NCBI GenBank assembly: GCA_020747015.1
Contig: JAGTJM010000009.1
Location: 248,001 to 312,000 of the forward strand
Direction of reading: 5' to 3'
Length of the DNA: 64,000 bases
From: Pyrenochaeta sp. MPI-SDFR-AT-0127
Lineage: Eukaryota > Ascomycota > Dothideomycetes > Pleosporales > Cucurbitariaceae
Positions 44,644 through 56,407 of the stretch are shown here, piece after piece (positions within the stretch are counted from its first letter, which is position 1; the number at the start of each line of letters is the position of its first letter). The notes beneath the pieces are model-generated. The model did not search any database. It saw only the letters and a list, made by a program, of their open reading frames with translations, and was not told the DNA's origin. The translations under genes and the position numbers were made by a program.

Positions 44644-47004
44644 CTACGACATTCTGGATGCGAGAATGGCCAATGCGATCTGTAACTTGTTAGTTTCATC
44701 CTCATCATCATCATCACCAAACGCTCGTTAGCAACTACTCACAATGACGCCGATAAGAAGGGTCCCTGGGGAACAAAGTTAGTGTCTGTCTACCGTGCCT
44801 TTGGAAATGGACGTAACGTACCGATCCCAGACATAATACGATTTAAATTACGCCACCAAGTCGCTTTCTGGAAAGCCTTGTCGTCAGCTGGCCCAAAGGC
44901 CTGGGCGAACTGTTGTTCTATGTTGGCCTGACTGGGTGTCTCTGCAAGGTTCGGATCTAGAGGCAAGGGTAGAACGGATGCAATCATCCATGCTGTTGTC
45001 CTAATCAGTACTCCACTCTATGCGCATAAAACTTCCGGCAGGGTGCAGACTTACCAAGAGGAAAGATGAAGCCCACGCAAAATAGTAGAATCTGGCGGTT
45101 TTGGCGACCAAGGAGTGTGCTATTAAGATCGTCATCCAGTGACGGTGCTTTCCATGCGCTGTAGCGGGAAAGGCCTCTTCGATCTGTTCGGAGATGTGGT
45201 GTTGAATAGCCGCTCAGTGGATGCATGTTGGGCCCGAGAACGTAGACGTTACCATCAATGGGTTGGATGTCGTCAGACAAAGAGATTGTGTCTGGTTGCG
45301 AAGCCCGATTCCGTGGGCGATTTCGTGGGCGGTAGATACTAAGTGGAAAGTTGCCTTCTAAAGGCGTTGTCGTTCGGCCACTATGCGAAGTCCCTAGGCG
45401 TATGCTGCCAGAGGATTCTGATTCTGGGGCACCCATCGAGATGCGTTCGCCACGTTGATAGTAGACCCTAGCCCACGCGGGAATAGTGTTGTGAATGAAG
45501 GTGGATATATTTGATTGCGAAGAACTAGGCCTGGAATCGGTGGTTGATCCAGCATCACTATTGTGTCTTTGGAGGTAGCCGGAGTTCTTCATTCGCAATG
45601 GAACGGATGTGGGCAACGGAGAGATGGTGTCAAGGTGCTCGCCGTGGTAGTCTCTCTCCTCAGTTGAAGCTCTTGACACGGGGGAGAAGAGCGGACGGGG
45701 CACTGCCGAAAACTCGGTGTGGCCCTCTGACGAGACATTATCCGAGGACGATTGTGCGCTCCCAACGGTTTGGCCCCTCCTCCGAGATATATATGTCCGT
45801 CCATTGCCCACATAGCTATCTTGAGAGTGTGACCGCGCACCAAAAGATAGTGAGCCTCGTGCAAGCGATCGGGAATCGCGCTCGGATACAGACGGGATTG
45901 TCGATAATTGGGAGCTCCATTGGTGGACCAGCGAGCGGTCTTGCATTCGGGATGCAATGGTTGGTGTGTCCCGTGATTCAGACCGTAAGCCGCTGGCGGA
46001 CGGTGCGCGTACAATAGGATAATGGAGACGGGTTCCACTCGCAAAGGTAGCTGTGCGTGCTTCATGAAGAGTGGGCGATGGCTGAGAAGGCGGCTGTGTA
46101 TACGTTGGTTCGATGCTGGTGTATGATATATCAGAATATGCAAAGGATTCGGTCGAGGTTTTTAGTACAGGTTGTCGATAGTCAGTGTTACCCACGAACG
46201 AAGGCCTCCCTTTTTCGGATTCGGTTGAAGAGGAGTAGTAGTGGCCTGGTGATGACGGTTGGTCGGCACTGACACTTGACGGGTTTCCGGCATTACTAAT
46301 TGGGTGTGGTGAGGCCGCAGGAACGGTCGAGGCAAAAGATGCAGCAGAGACCTTGGGTGTTAATGCACGGGCGCGACTTTCTAACGATTCTCCACCAGAA
46401 GAGGAAGGGGGACAGCGCGAATAGTAGGCCTCTGAGAAAGGGAGGGCGTTTCTTCTTCAAGAACTTCAAGGGCCTTTTCAAAATCATTAATTTCAGGTGG
46501 AGGAGACGACGGGGGTGTGCTTCCCTGGGAAAACCGTAGGGATGATGGCGAGAACGAAGACGCTACGAGGGTATCCGCTTCTGAGGCGCTGGTCGATACC
46601 GAGTGTCTGAAACCCTTCTTTCGCGATAGGACTGGCTGTGGCACCCGGGTCCTGCTGGCTTCGAACTTGGCGATGGTATTGGCAACCTGGCTCCCACTTG
46701 AAACGCGAGATCCCGGCCTTTCAAACCCATAACCCGGCGCATGACGAGGCGGAGGGAGAATCTGCGAGGGTTCACTGGGTATTGGGTATTTTGAGTAAGC
46801 GGCGTCGTCGGGATCCTGGACTATGCGGATGGTGGGACCTGAAAACTGATTGGACTGCGAATTGGAACGCTCATGAAGCGGCTTTCGGGGCGGAGAGGCG
46901 TTGCTCGAGTTGAATGTTGGAGGGGGGAAATTGGGGGCATGCGCGAACGAGGACGACAATCGTGTCTGCGATGCGGATTCATGTGGTGGAGAATTGAGCG
47001 ACAT
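44644..47004 (-). CDS. Serine-rich membrane protein with a possible frameshift
   Basis: Exons: 47004 to 45055 (with a break, see below), 44992-44822, 44765-44743, 44679-44644; about 710-726 aa. The first about 560 residues are Ser/Pro/Thr-rich and disordered, as in fungal proteins annotated only as 'serine-rich protein'. Two hydrophobic helices follow near the C-terminus: I-L-L-F-C-V-G-F-I-F-P-L joined by splicing to A-W-M-I-A-S-V-L-P, and I-G-T-L-L-I-G-V-I-I-A-L-A-I-L-A at the very end. Between them is a conserved-looking Q-K-A-T-W-W-R-N-L-N-R-I-M. The frame breaks near 46407-46411, a run of five G (C on the coding strand). One extra base there joins both halves into one serine-rich frame. 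A 44-nt intron (46395-46352) would also restore the frame. Function unknown; probably a tail-anchored or hairpin membrane protein. Confidence 0.72.
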
Positions 47005-47973
47005 GCTGCGGTGGGACCTTGTGCCGTGTATCCCCGGATTGTGAGATGTTAAAGGCGAGGGGACAAGCTGAAACCGACCATTAAGGATTGGGGATAAAAA
47101 TAACGGGCAAAAAGAAAGGACAAGAACAAGAGAGGAAAAAGAAGGTGTGTATGAATGCTTTGGTGCAAAAGAGCGACAAGAAGAAGCTATACAAACATGT
47201 CAAAAGAGTGACGGCAAGAGCCCGAAGGCATCAAAAGTTTGGAGACGCGAGGGAAAGAGGATGAGGAGTGGACACCAGGTGATAAAACCCCCAGGAGCTG
47301 CGTGGCCGAGCAGCGCGGCAGCCCAAATGGGATTCGTCGCAGCTGCAGATGCAGGTTCGCGCTGCAGGTCCCCGGCAGCGGTGGCAGCACGAGCCGCGAA
47401 ATAATGTTCGTTTTTGTGCAGACGAGACACCCTGGTTCGCGGACAAGTCGACTTCTTCTGGATTGCTGCGTCTTCTCCAGTAATTGCACGAGCTGTGCGA
47501 TGCGCTCCAAGGGACCCCTCGTTCAACGAGCACCCCCGGCCAGCCGATAGACTATCGATACAGCTGAGCGCGTTGTGCGTGCACTGTGGTATCGCGAAAT
47601 GAGGGTAATTATTCCTAGCAGCTGCCAGCGAGCCAGTGACGTGTGGCCACGGGCCGTTGGACGGCCTCCCCTGGCCTGCCACTGGAGGATGCGGTGAGCG
47701 AGTGGCAGGGATGGCGCGATGGTTCGCGCTGGGGGCAGATTGGCGCGACTCGGATCGGTCGGTTCGCACGTGACTGGGCAAGGCGACGGCGAGGCGGACG
47801 CTTTGGTGGACGCTTTGGCGGTGGTGGTGCGCCGGTAGTCGAGGTGGGCTGGGGCGAAGGAACTGCTCCGGCCAACACAGCAGCACGAGCAGGCTATAAG
47901 ACGGCGGCACTCGATGCTCTGCTCTGATCTGCCATAGCTAGCACGCAGGCTGCGCTTCTCGACACTGCGCGCC
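47005..47973. promoter_or_regulatory. Divergent promoter of serine-rich gene and RCE1
   Basis: 970 GC-rich bases. ORFs run through it in several frames on both strands (such as 47200-47910 minus) but none carries a family motif, so they are taken as chance. No GTGGGG array or RNA gene seen. Confidence 0.5.
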
Positions 47974-49329
47974 ATGCCTCCCCCAACCAGAGCCTGGCGA
48001 GCTGGTTTCAGCGCGCTCGAAGACATGTACCAAAAGCATGTCAAAGGCGGTAAGTCGCCATCCATTGGCCTGTGTGCCCTTGCCCTCGATCCCAGACCGT
48101 TTGTTTGACGCCCATGCGACCCACTCCAGACTGCCTCTGCTGCCTGCTACGTCTTCACATTTGGTCGGCGCGCTGCCATGATCTCTAACCACTCGCCAGT
48201 CCCCAAGCCGCCTGTCCTCTCCCCCACCACCGCCGCCCTCCTATCGGTATGTTTGGTGCTACCCCCCTTTCCCCACCCCGCCACCCTCACCACGACCTAT
48301 TATTGTCAGCCAATCCTCCTCGACGCATCAACATGTTGTGAATCTCGAGACTGACAAGTCGCTCCGCAGGCTGCATATGTCTTCATCTACGTAATACCCT
48401 TCTACCTTTCCGCGGCGACTCGACCCTCACCTACTCTGACCCGCGATGCCCCGTCTTCGATACGCGCCAGAACTCGGGCAGTGACCTTGTCCACAATTCT
48501 CTGCTGTGCCATCACCGTTGCTGTGCTGTACAAACATGATGTGTCAGTGTTCCAGGTGTTCAAACTGCTTGGCCTCTGGCCCATCTCCCTGGTCGATACC
48601 GCACGAACCATGCTCCTTGTGGCAATACTCTTCGCAGGGCCAATCTTTGAGCACGGTCTTGTCGATGGTGGCTGGAAGGGCTGGGTCAAGTTGAATGGGG
48701 TCCATGAGACATTGAGTAGCTGGATTGGATATCGGAACTTCGTTGTCGTGTGTACCAACTCTCCCTCGGACTTTGTCTACTGCTGACACAACCAGGGACC
48801 CGTCAGTGAAGAACTTGTCTGGCGATCATTCATCGTACCTCTCCATGTACTGGCTCACTTCTCAGGAAAGCAGATCGTCTTCCTAACCCCGTTATACTTC
48901 GGCATCGCGCACCTCCATCACCTCTACGAGTTTCGCATTACTCACCCTGAGGTTCCATTGGCCGTGACCATCCTTCGCTCACTCTTCCAATTCACCTACA
49001 CCTCATTGTTTGGCTTCTTTGCGACCTTTGTGTTCCTTCGCACTGGCAATGTCTACACATGCGTGCTAGCTCACACATTCTGTAATTGGATGGGACTGCC
49101 ACGATTCTACGGCCGTGTTGGCGTAGAAGCAGGCATTCCAATCGGGCCTCCAGATGTTAACAAGAAGGATGATGGCCACAGGAAGGCTCCAGCATACCAG
49201 GGTCAGAGCCTTGCCTGGACCGTAGCCTACTATATTGTACTTGTACTTGGAGCAGTAGGCTTCTATTCCCGGTTATTCACTTTAACGGAGAGCAGCAATG
49301 CCCTACCTGTTGAGCTGGTGAAGACATAG
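47974..49329 (+). CDS. RCE1: CAAX prenyl protease 2 (Rce1)
   Basis: Four exons: 47974-48049, 48200-48246, 48370-48747, 48796-49329 (344 aa, phases agree). An ER-membrane intramembrane protease that removes the last three residues of prenylated CAAX proteins such as Ras. The CPBP/Rce1 motifs are intact: the catalytic E-E pair in G-P-V-S-E-E-L-V-W-R-S (E172, E173), placed just after the third splice; the F-G-I-A-H-L-H-H histidine near residue 207; and the H-T-F-C-N-W histidine/asparagine near 260. About eight hydrophobic helices. The start is the first ATG giving a short basic/aromatic N-terminus; an upstream exon is possible. The 3' end converges on TRM9 with only 87 bases between stop codons. 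Confidence 0.93.
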
Positions 49330-49416
49330 AGATCATACGACGGAAATGTAGATAAGAGATATTCATGCTGTGCGAGATGCAAGTATATATAAGCAGCTTG
49401 GAGCTGAGAGCGCGTC

Positions 49417-50314
49417 TTATTGCGTAGCTATTTTAGGACATGCAATCACCCACCAGTTATCCTTCTCATACCCAGCTTCCAGCACCACCCCCTCAGCTTG
49501 CTCAACATCGCTTTCGAGCTCACCTTTCCGATATAAATGGTAATACCTCAAGAAAGTCTTGTCCTTGTCTGGTCTCAACTCCTCTTCTTCCACCACCCCT
49601 ACCTTGGCTGAAGTATCGTTTTGTTTCTTTTGATTTGGCTTCTTGTTCTGCTTCTGCTTCAACACCCACGGCACCATAACATCCTGCTCATGGCCCTCAT
49701 CCCAACCTCTCCGACTATCCTTTTGCTCTAAAGCCCAGACATAGATTAAGGCTCTGCCCCCATCCTGCGATCCGGCCGTCAATGAAGGTTTGAGAAGATC
49801 CAAGACGTGTTTCACGGCTTCTATTCGCCGCGCCGGAGTGGAAAGGTGGTGGATGACTGCGATTGAAATGGCAAAGTCAAACGCTCCCCGGGGATGAGGA
49901 AGCGAAAGGTTATCTGCAACGATTGTAGAATGTGGTTCATGCTGCTTTGCAATCTTGACGAGATTTGTGGAACTGCTCTGTACATCAACCGTGCATATTC
50001 GTGGCCAAATATATTAAGGGAAAAAAAGCTCACCGGTCCGAGCCCACAATGAACACCTTCTTGTTCACTGCAAGGTACTTCCCATTACCGCATCCTACAT
50101 CCGCGCCTATTGCGCCGTCGCTTTGCTCTTTGAGGAAGCGCTCAACTATCGGCCAGGGCTCAAAAAGGTTAGTCCAGTTGTTGTATATTTTGCAGTTGGG
50201 CGGGGTGACGCACACCTTGTATCGCGTGGACGAGAAGTGAGATGCAATCTCCTCGTAGACGGAGTGCACATGTTGTGCTTCGTAGGCTGCACCCTGAGCT
50301 TCTGAATCTGCCAT
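49417..50314 (-). CDS. TRM9: tRNA (carboxymethyluridine) methyltransferase Trm9
   Basis: Three exons: 50314-50216, 50158-50034, 49975-49417 (260 aa). A class I SAM methyltransferase that, with Trm112, completes mcm5U/mcm5s2U at the wobble base of certain tRNAs, such as those for Arg and Glu. Motifs: H-V-H-S-V-Y-E-E-I-A-S-H-F-S-S-T-R-Y-K then P-W-P-I-V-E-R-F-L across intron 1; SAM motif I D-V-G-C-G-N-G-K-Y (53-61); I-V-G-S-D-R-S-S across intron 2; A-I-H-H-L-S-T; and R-R-G-W-D-E-G-H-E-Q-D-V-M-V-P-W. Intron 1 is 57 nt with no stop, so reading through it would insert 19 residues into a conserved joint. It has a GTGTGC donor, a CTAAC branch and an unusual GAG acceptor. A Lys/Gln-rich insert near residue 190 is also present. 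Confidence 0.93.
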
Positions 50315-51318
50315 GTTCACAAGATTGGTAGGGGATTTGACAGGATTGGGAATGTGGTTTTTGGAATAGCCATGTAGGCCAATGAAGAGCGTGATGTGTG
50401 CCAAGACGCCATAGGCAGGACGAGTAGCACTAGGCTATCATTGTTCATGAACGGAGTACGAAAGGCTTCAAAATTATTAAATGAACATGAGTGGATCTAT
50501 GTGCGTAGATTCTACCCCTGTTCTGCAGATGCTTTCACTTTTTTTTCTATGAAATGATTCAACCACGTTAGAGCCAGCGCAGTCATCTTCGCCTCTAACT
50601 AGTTGACCCTCAGGCTCATAATGGTTAGGAAACGAACCGGCCTGAAGACACAAAACATCTAGGTAATCGGTTCTGTGCTGTATAGGTCAACTTGTGCTTG
50701 ATTCAATGTTTTCAAATACGCATCATAAAGCTTGATCATGACGAGTGACTAGCCCTCCGGCCTCCTCTCCAGGTCAACCTGATGTAAATACCATTTTCTG
50801 TTGGTTGCCAGCTCCTCCTAGATCCTGCATCTTCCCAATGTAAGCCTCTTCTTCCACTATTCCCAGAGCTGACATTCAACTCAGCTAATCGCTAGTCTTG
50901 GCACCCATTAATGCTGCTCAGGATACCAAGGCATTTCACGCCAGGCTTGGATCCCAGTGGATGACTTTGAACCACTTCATTTGTAAGCCACTGAATGTTG
51001 ATTTTGATAAGGCAGAAGCAAATTTCCGAATGGCTTCACTTTAAAGGCAGAAGTGGATGCGGCACTTTCTCACTCATCTGGCTGCAAGGCTGGAGACAAC
51101 CGTGCGCGTCCATGACGACCGCGGCAAGTGGCACACACGTGCTCGTCGATTGGCTGGGCATTGGCTGAAAGAAGCTCCCCACCAGCCGACCAGCCTCTTG
51201 CTCGACGCAGGGCTTTTCTGGCCTGTTATTTCTTCTATCTAGCCATTGTCACGAATGCAATTGTTGGTGCTACCGCCTCCTACTTTCCGCACCCTTGGCT
51301 AAGGCGCGCAATCCGACG
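50315..51318. promoter_or_regulatory. Divergent promoter of TRM9 and the VTC gene
   Basis: About 1 kb without a supported gene. Presumed upstream regions of both flanking genes. An ORF at 51057-51242 has no motif. No RNA gene recognised. Confidence 0.5.
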
Positions 51319-53829
51319 ATGAAGTTCGGCACAACGCTGCGTAAAAGCGTCTACGCACCATGGAAAGACAAGTACATCGACTATGACAAGCTCAAGAAAC
51401 TGCTCAAGGACAACGAGGATGACGACAGCTGGACCGCCGACGACGAGAGTGCGTTTGTGGACGAGCTAGCCAATGTGCAATTGGAGAAGGTGCACAACTT
51501 CATCAGAGACATCTCGCAGAAGCTCCGCGACCGGACCTCTGCATGCGAGAAGAAGCTAGAGCCGTTGGCCATTGGCATTCAGTCAGAGGATAAGCAAGAG
51601 GATCCACATGGCAAAGATGGCGAGGGTTTGCTCGCTCAGGCCGGCGACGACTCTAAGAAGACGGAGCTCGGCCAGCAGGAAAGGGAAAGGCTGTTGAAGG
51701 AGGTGCTTCGCGAGCTTGATGGCATCACCAAGGAGACCAAAGAGCTCGAGGGCTTTAGTAGGCTCAATTTCACCGCGGTCATCAAAGCAACGAAGAAACA
51801 CGACAAGATACGTGGCAATTCGTACAAGCTACGACCCTTTATCGATGCCCGCATTGCCCGGCATCCGCTTCATACCGAAGACGCCTCGCCGTTACTGTAC
51901 AGGCTGTCGGCACTCTACTCGTTCGTCCGACAGAGTCTAGAGGGCAAACCTCGAGATGCTCTGTCCTTTGCCGAGAGCAGTACAAGCGGCGAAGGCTTCG
52001 TGTCTCACAAGTGTAAGTCAATGATGGCACTTCAGCAACATACCAAAACTTACACACCACAGTCTGGGTCCACATGGACAACCTCTTTGAAGTCAAGACT
52101 GTCATCCTTCGCCGTCTCCCTGTCCTCGTGTATAACCCGCAGTCGTCCAAGATTGCCGAAGGCACCCAGCGCGACCCTACCATTACATCGATATACTTTG
52201 ATAATCCCAACTTCTCGCTGTACTCGGACAAAGTGAATGGCAAACCTGATGCCTCCTCGCTGCGGCTCCGTTGGTATGGTCAGCTTGGAGAGAAACCAGA
52301 GATCATGTTTGAGAAAAAGGTTATCAAAGCGGGCAATGCTGCTGAAGAAGTTCGATTTCCCATCAAGGCCAAATACGTACAAGCTTTTCTCGAGGACAAG
52401 TATCACATGGAGAAGAGCATCGATAAGCTGCAGCGGTCGAACAAGGACCAGAAAGATGTGGACCACTTTAAGAAGGCCGTCGACAACATCCAAGATTTTG
52501 TCAAAAAGGAGAAACTGCAGCCTGTGCTGAGAGCTAATTACACTCGTACTGCCTTCCAGATCCCTGGTGACGACCGCGTACGCATCTCTCTCGACACCAA
52601 CCTCGCCTTGATCCGCGAGGATGCTTTGGATATGGACAGGCCATGCCGCGATCCCGATGACTGGCACAGGCGGGATATTGACAACGGCAACATGGAGTTT
52701 CCATTCAAGGCAATAAAAAAAGGGGAGATTCACAAATTCCCGTACGCTCTCCTCGAAATCAAGGTCAAAGGAATCAAGAAATACGAATGGATTGAGGATT
52801 TGACACACTCTCACCTTGTCAAGGAGTCACCTCGCTTCTCAAAATTCGTTCATGGTGTCGCAAAGCTCTTCGAGGACAACGTGAATACGTTTCCTTTCTG
52901 GCTCAGCGAGGTTGACAACGATATCAGGAAAGAGCCCGAGAAGGCGTTCGATGATGAGCAAGAAAAGAAGCGAAAAGCTGCAGAGGATGAATTCGCGGTT
53001 GGCTCTCTCTTTGGTGCCCGCGCAAGCCCCAGCTACCGTGCCTCCATTGCCTCTCCCGTTGGCTCACCAGCCGCTGCCCGCTCCGTTCCGAAAAGCGCCA
53101 GTGCAGCAGCACACTCACAGCCAGTGGTAAAGCCACCTTTACCGACAGTCGGCTCACACGTCTCGCACCAATTTCAGCAAGAAAACGGCAACCGGATAAA
53201 TGAAGAGGTCGATTCAGACGAAGACGATACACAAGTGTTTGGTAGCAAGTCCAAAGCCAGTGGCCTCGCTTCCCTTTTCCCTTCCTTCTCTACTTCCAAA
53301 TACGCCCGCAAACAACAGCGCAAAATCAAACTACCCCCCGGTATTAGGCATCCTGGTGTATGGATCAAAGACCAAGGCCCTGTGCGTGTGGAAGCAAAAG
53401 TTTGGCTTGCGAATCAGCGCACCTTTATCAAGTGGCAGCATGTCTCCGTACTACTTGCCTCACTTTCCCTTGGCCTATATAACGCAGCTGGTGAGGGCAA
53501 TAATGTTGCACGCGCACTTGCAGTGGTGTACACTTCCATTGCAGCGTTTACGCTTGCCTGGGGATATGGCATGTATTGGTATCGGAGTAAGCTAATTCGA
53601 GAGCGGAGTGGAAAGGATTTTGATGCCATTACCGGACCTCTGGTGGTTTGTGTGGGCTTGGTAATCGCGCTTTGCTTGAATTTTGGTTTTAAGGTAAGTG
53701 CTTTGATGCCTTGATGCATTTGATATCCTGGATCTAACGTAATGTCAGTATAAGGCCTTGATCAAAGAAGGGCAGCGTCATCACGGCAACGCGTCATTTG
53801 TTGATGAGAGAATGGAATTGAGAATCTAA
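51319..53829 (+). CDS. Vacuolar transporter chaperone complex subunit, VTC2/VTC3-like
   Basis: Three exons: 51319-52012, 52063-53693, 53749-53829 (801 aa, phases agree). The VTC complex makes polyphosphate from ATP and threads it into the vacuole. The N-terminal SPX domain begins M-K-F-G-T-T-L-R-K and continues Y-A-P-W-K-D-K-Y-I-D-Y-D-K-L-K-K, a pattern nearer yeast Vtc2/Vtc3 than the catalytic Vtc4. The tunnel domain (about 230-510) starts F-W-V-H-M-D-N-L-F-E-V-K and includes L-R-L-R-W-Y-G. A disordered Ser/Ala linker with an acidic D-S-D-E-D-D stretch leads to the C-terminal DUF202 region with three helices. SPX domains sense inositol pyrophosphates. Whether the tunnel is catalytic cannot be settled by eye; the likely role is accessory. 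Confidence 0.9.
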
Positions 53830-54546
53830 GATGCTTCTCTATTCGCATTTGGAGGGGACGTCGATCGCGTCACTGAGGGATTTTTCGCATAACCACATAC
53901 TCCAAAAACAAATGGGGAAAAGGAGTTGTAGGACAGGGAAACCCTCGAGAACATCACTATTTGGTTGCAAGAGCTATACTATCTGCCCCTAATACCCTGA
54001 CAATGTATTATTATCAACCGTCATTCTGGCCACAAGAGAACAAACCTTGTTTATGTAAAACTCACTTCCATAAGCATGAGGACCATGACGGAGCGAGACC
54101 GAAACCGAAACCGAAAAGTGACACAAGATCGTCGTCGTTGAGAGACTTCTTTGCAATTGGCCCTTACAAGCATGCGTATGCCTGTTGATTTGAATGCACA
54201 AAGTCCTACTGATCCTAGCCTGACAGTTAGCATGGCTTCATTGCGGGGTGGGGCATAGGTGTTGTGGGCAAGAATAAAGTGAGCGTCAGCTATGTCAATT
54301 ACTGTGTGCTTTCGTTTGTTATTGGAGTCGACATGCGGAAAGACCGGAAGATCAACCAAACGAGACCGAAACCGAATAAGTGGAGTAGGTGGGCGAGTCC
54401 AGTTGTATGAGGGCGCAGCAGCAAAACTGGACGATATCAGTTCTCAAAGTCACAATTAAGACGTATTTAAACCAAAGCAAATGCCTGCCATAAAATATGA
54501 TATCTTATCGACTCGTTTCTATTGATAACGGCCTTACTCTTGAACC
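53830..54546. other. Intergenic, VTC 3' flank and oxidase promoter
   Basis: 717 bases. One GTGGGG copy (about 54250) is isolated and not part of an array. A pyrimidine/purine repeat GAGACCGAAACCGAAACCGAAA lies at 54095-54116, with a partial second copy at about 54362-54375 (GAGACCGAAACCGA). No gene seen. Confidence 0.5.
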
Positions 54547-56407
54547 ATGAAGTTCTGGTATCCGTTGCAGGTTGCCTCGATTCTCTTCTCCGAGACGTTG
54601 TTGGCGCAACCCAACACAACAACCACACCCCCCGGATGTCGAAAACTCAGAACGGATGCTGACTGGCCGGACTTTGAAGTGTGGAGGGCCGCTCTTCCAG
54701 GTGTGGTACCAACCAACGGCACTGACAAATACGGCTCCATTCCCGACTATCGCCTTCAAGTCAAATCAGTTACGGAAGTTCAGCAGGCTGTGCGATTTGC
54801 AAGGAAGCATAACATTCGTCTCACGGTCTTAACGACGGGGCATGATCAACTTTTGCGCAGCGATGCCGGCTCGGGCCTCTTAATCGATTTATCGTTGTTT
54901 CAAGGCGCTCGAGTAATGCCATCCTACACCCCTACAAAGCAAGGGCTTCCAATTCTGAAATTAAAGGCCGAACCTGAAGCAGTCAACCTCGTCGAGGGTG
55001 CTCAAGCTGCAGTATCATTTGGACCGGCACTCGCTGGTTTACCATTAAATTACGTGCTGGCTGAGCATGGGCTTTTCACCGTCAGTGGTGGTGCAGGTAG
55101 GTTCAGCTTTACTGTAAATGGGATACGTCTACATACTGATTATCATAGCCACTGTCGCTGTAGGTGGCGGATGGGGACAAAACGGAGGCTACGGTCCACT
55201 CACCGCACAGTATGGCCTTGGAGTCGACCAATGGCTCGAAGCATTGATAGTGACGCCAGATGGGGAACTTCGTGTCGCTAACAGTAAAGTAAACTCTGAC
55301 CTTTTCTGGGCTATCCGGGGTGGCGGTGGCGGGACATTCGGTATCGTTGTACAAGCAACCTGGAAGGCATATCCAACAGTGCCCATTACAGGGTTTAATT
55401 GGTACATCAACTCTACGCTCAACGTATCAGATGCAGAGCCTGGTACGTATCCCACGAGTGCAGCACTTCGATATCTTCTCGGAGAACTCCCAGGGCTGCA
55501 AAAACAGGGCATTAGTGCAACATTCTACGTCTTCCCCACAACGATCCGAGCCTTTGCCATCCATGCTGGAAAGCAAGCTGGCCTCGCCAAAGCCAATTTG
55601 ATTTGGGGCCCCATTCTGGAGCGAATGCAAAGTTTCCCCAGCATGACGCCTTTCCAGACCCGCCCGTTTGAGTTTAACGGCTACAAGGAGTTTTTCGAAG
55701 GAACCTATGGTGAACTTGTGCCGCAGCCCACGGCACCAGAGCACAGACACGACCGAGGGTTGATACCATATGACAGTCGACTCTTGAGTGCAGAGCATCT
55801 TACCAGCCCTAACATAACAGCTGCGCTATGGGAAACAGGAGGCAGCATTGGGGTGCAGCTCACTTCACCGGGATCCAGATTTGGAGATGGGAAATCAACA
55901 TCAGCAAATCCAGGATGGAGGAAGGCCGTGGCATTGGTAATTGCGTACAAGACCAACACAACGAATGCTAACGGTTTGCGACGCCTGGCGCCCGATATGG
56001 GCACTTATATCAATGAGGTAAGAGATGAGTCGTCTTTTGCTTAGAGCTCCAGGTCGACTAACATGTGTGTATAGGCTAGTGTAACGGAGAAGTCGTGGTC
56101 GTCATCATTCTGGGGCAGTAATTACCCACGTCTATCTAAGCTGAAGCAAAAGTTTGACCCGGACATGTCCCTTTGGATCAGCCCAGGTATACATGCCGAT
56201 CACATGCAGGTACTGGACGGCCGGGCATGCCTCGTAAAACCAGCTCCGTTGACACCAAGCGAATACCCGCCTGCAACCGAACGCCGCTTTGCCGCAGATC
56301 TCACAGTGGATAGACACTTTTTGTTTGGAGAACAAGAACTTACTGGGACAACGTATCCCGCGCCCGGGACTGAAATTGGTCTGCAGCCGGCCTCAAGATA
56401 TGAATAG
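54547..56407 (+). CDS. Secreted FAD-linked oxidase, BBE/VAO family
   Basis: Three exons: 54547-55096, 55149-56017, 56075-56407 (583 aa, phases agree). The N-terminus (M-K-F-W-Y-P-L-Q-V-A-S-I-L) is a signal peptide, so the product is secreted or vesicular. The PP-loop has T-T-G-H-D with H99 the likely 8-alpha-histidyl FAD link. The site where bicovalent members have Cys reads G-G-A-A-T-V-A, so only one covalent bond is predicted. G-G-G-W-G-Q-N-G-G-Y-G, W-A-I-R-G-G-G-G-G-T-F-G and the C-terminal BBE segment F-W-G-S-N-Y-P-R-L are all present. Such enzymes oxidise alcohols, sugars or alkaloid/polyketide intermediates with O2. Many belong to secondary metabolism, but no other cluster gene is adjacent. 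Substrate unknown. Confidence 0.9.

Noticed and set aside
47200..47910. 236-aa minus-strand ORF in the RCE1 divergent promoter
   Set aside because: Several overlapping frames are open on both strands here because of GC-rich composition; none shows a domain.
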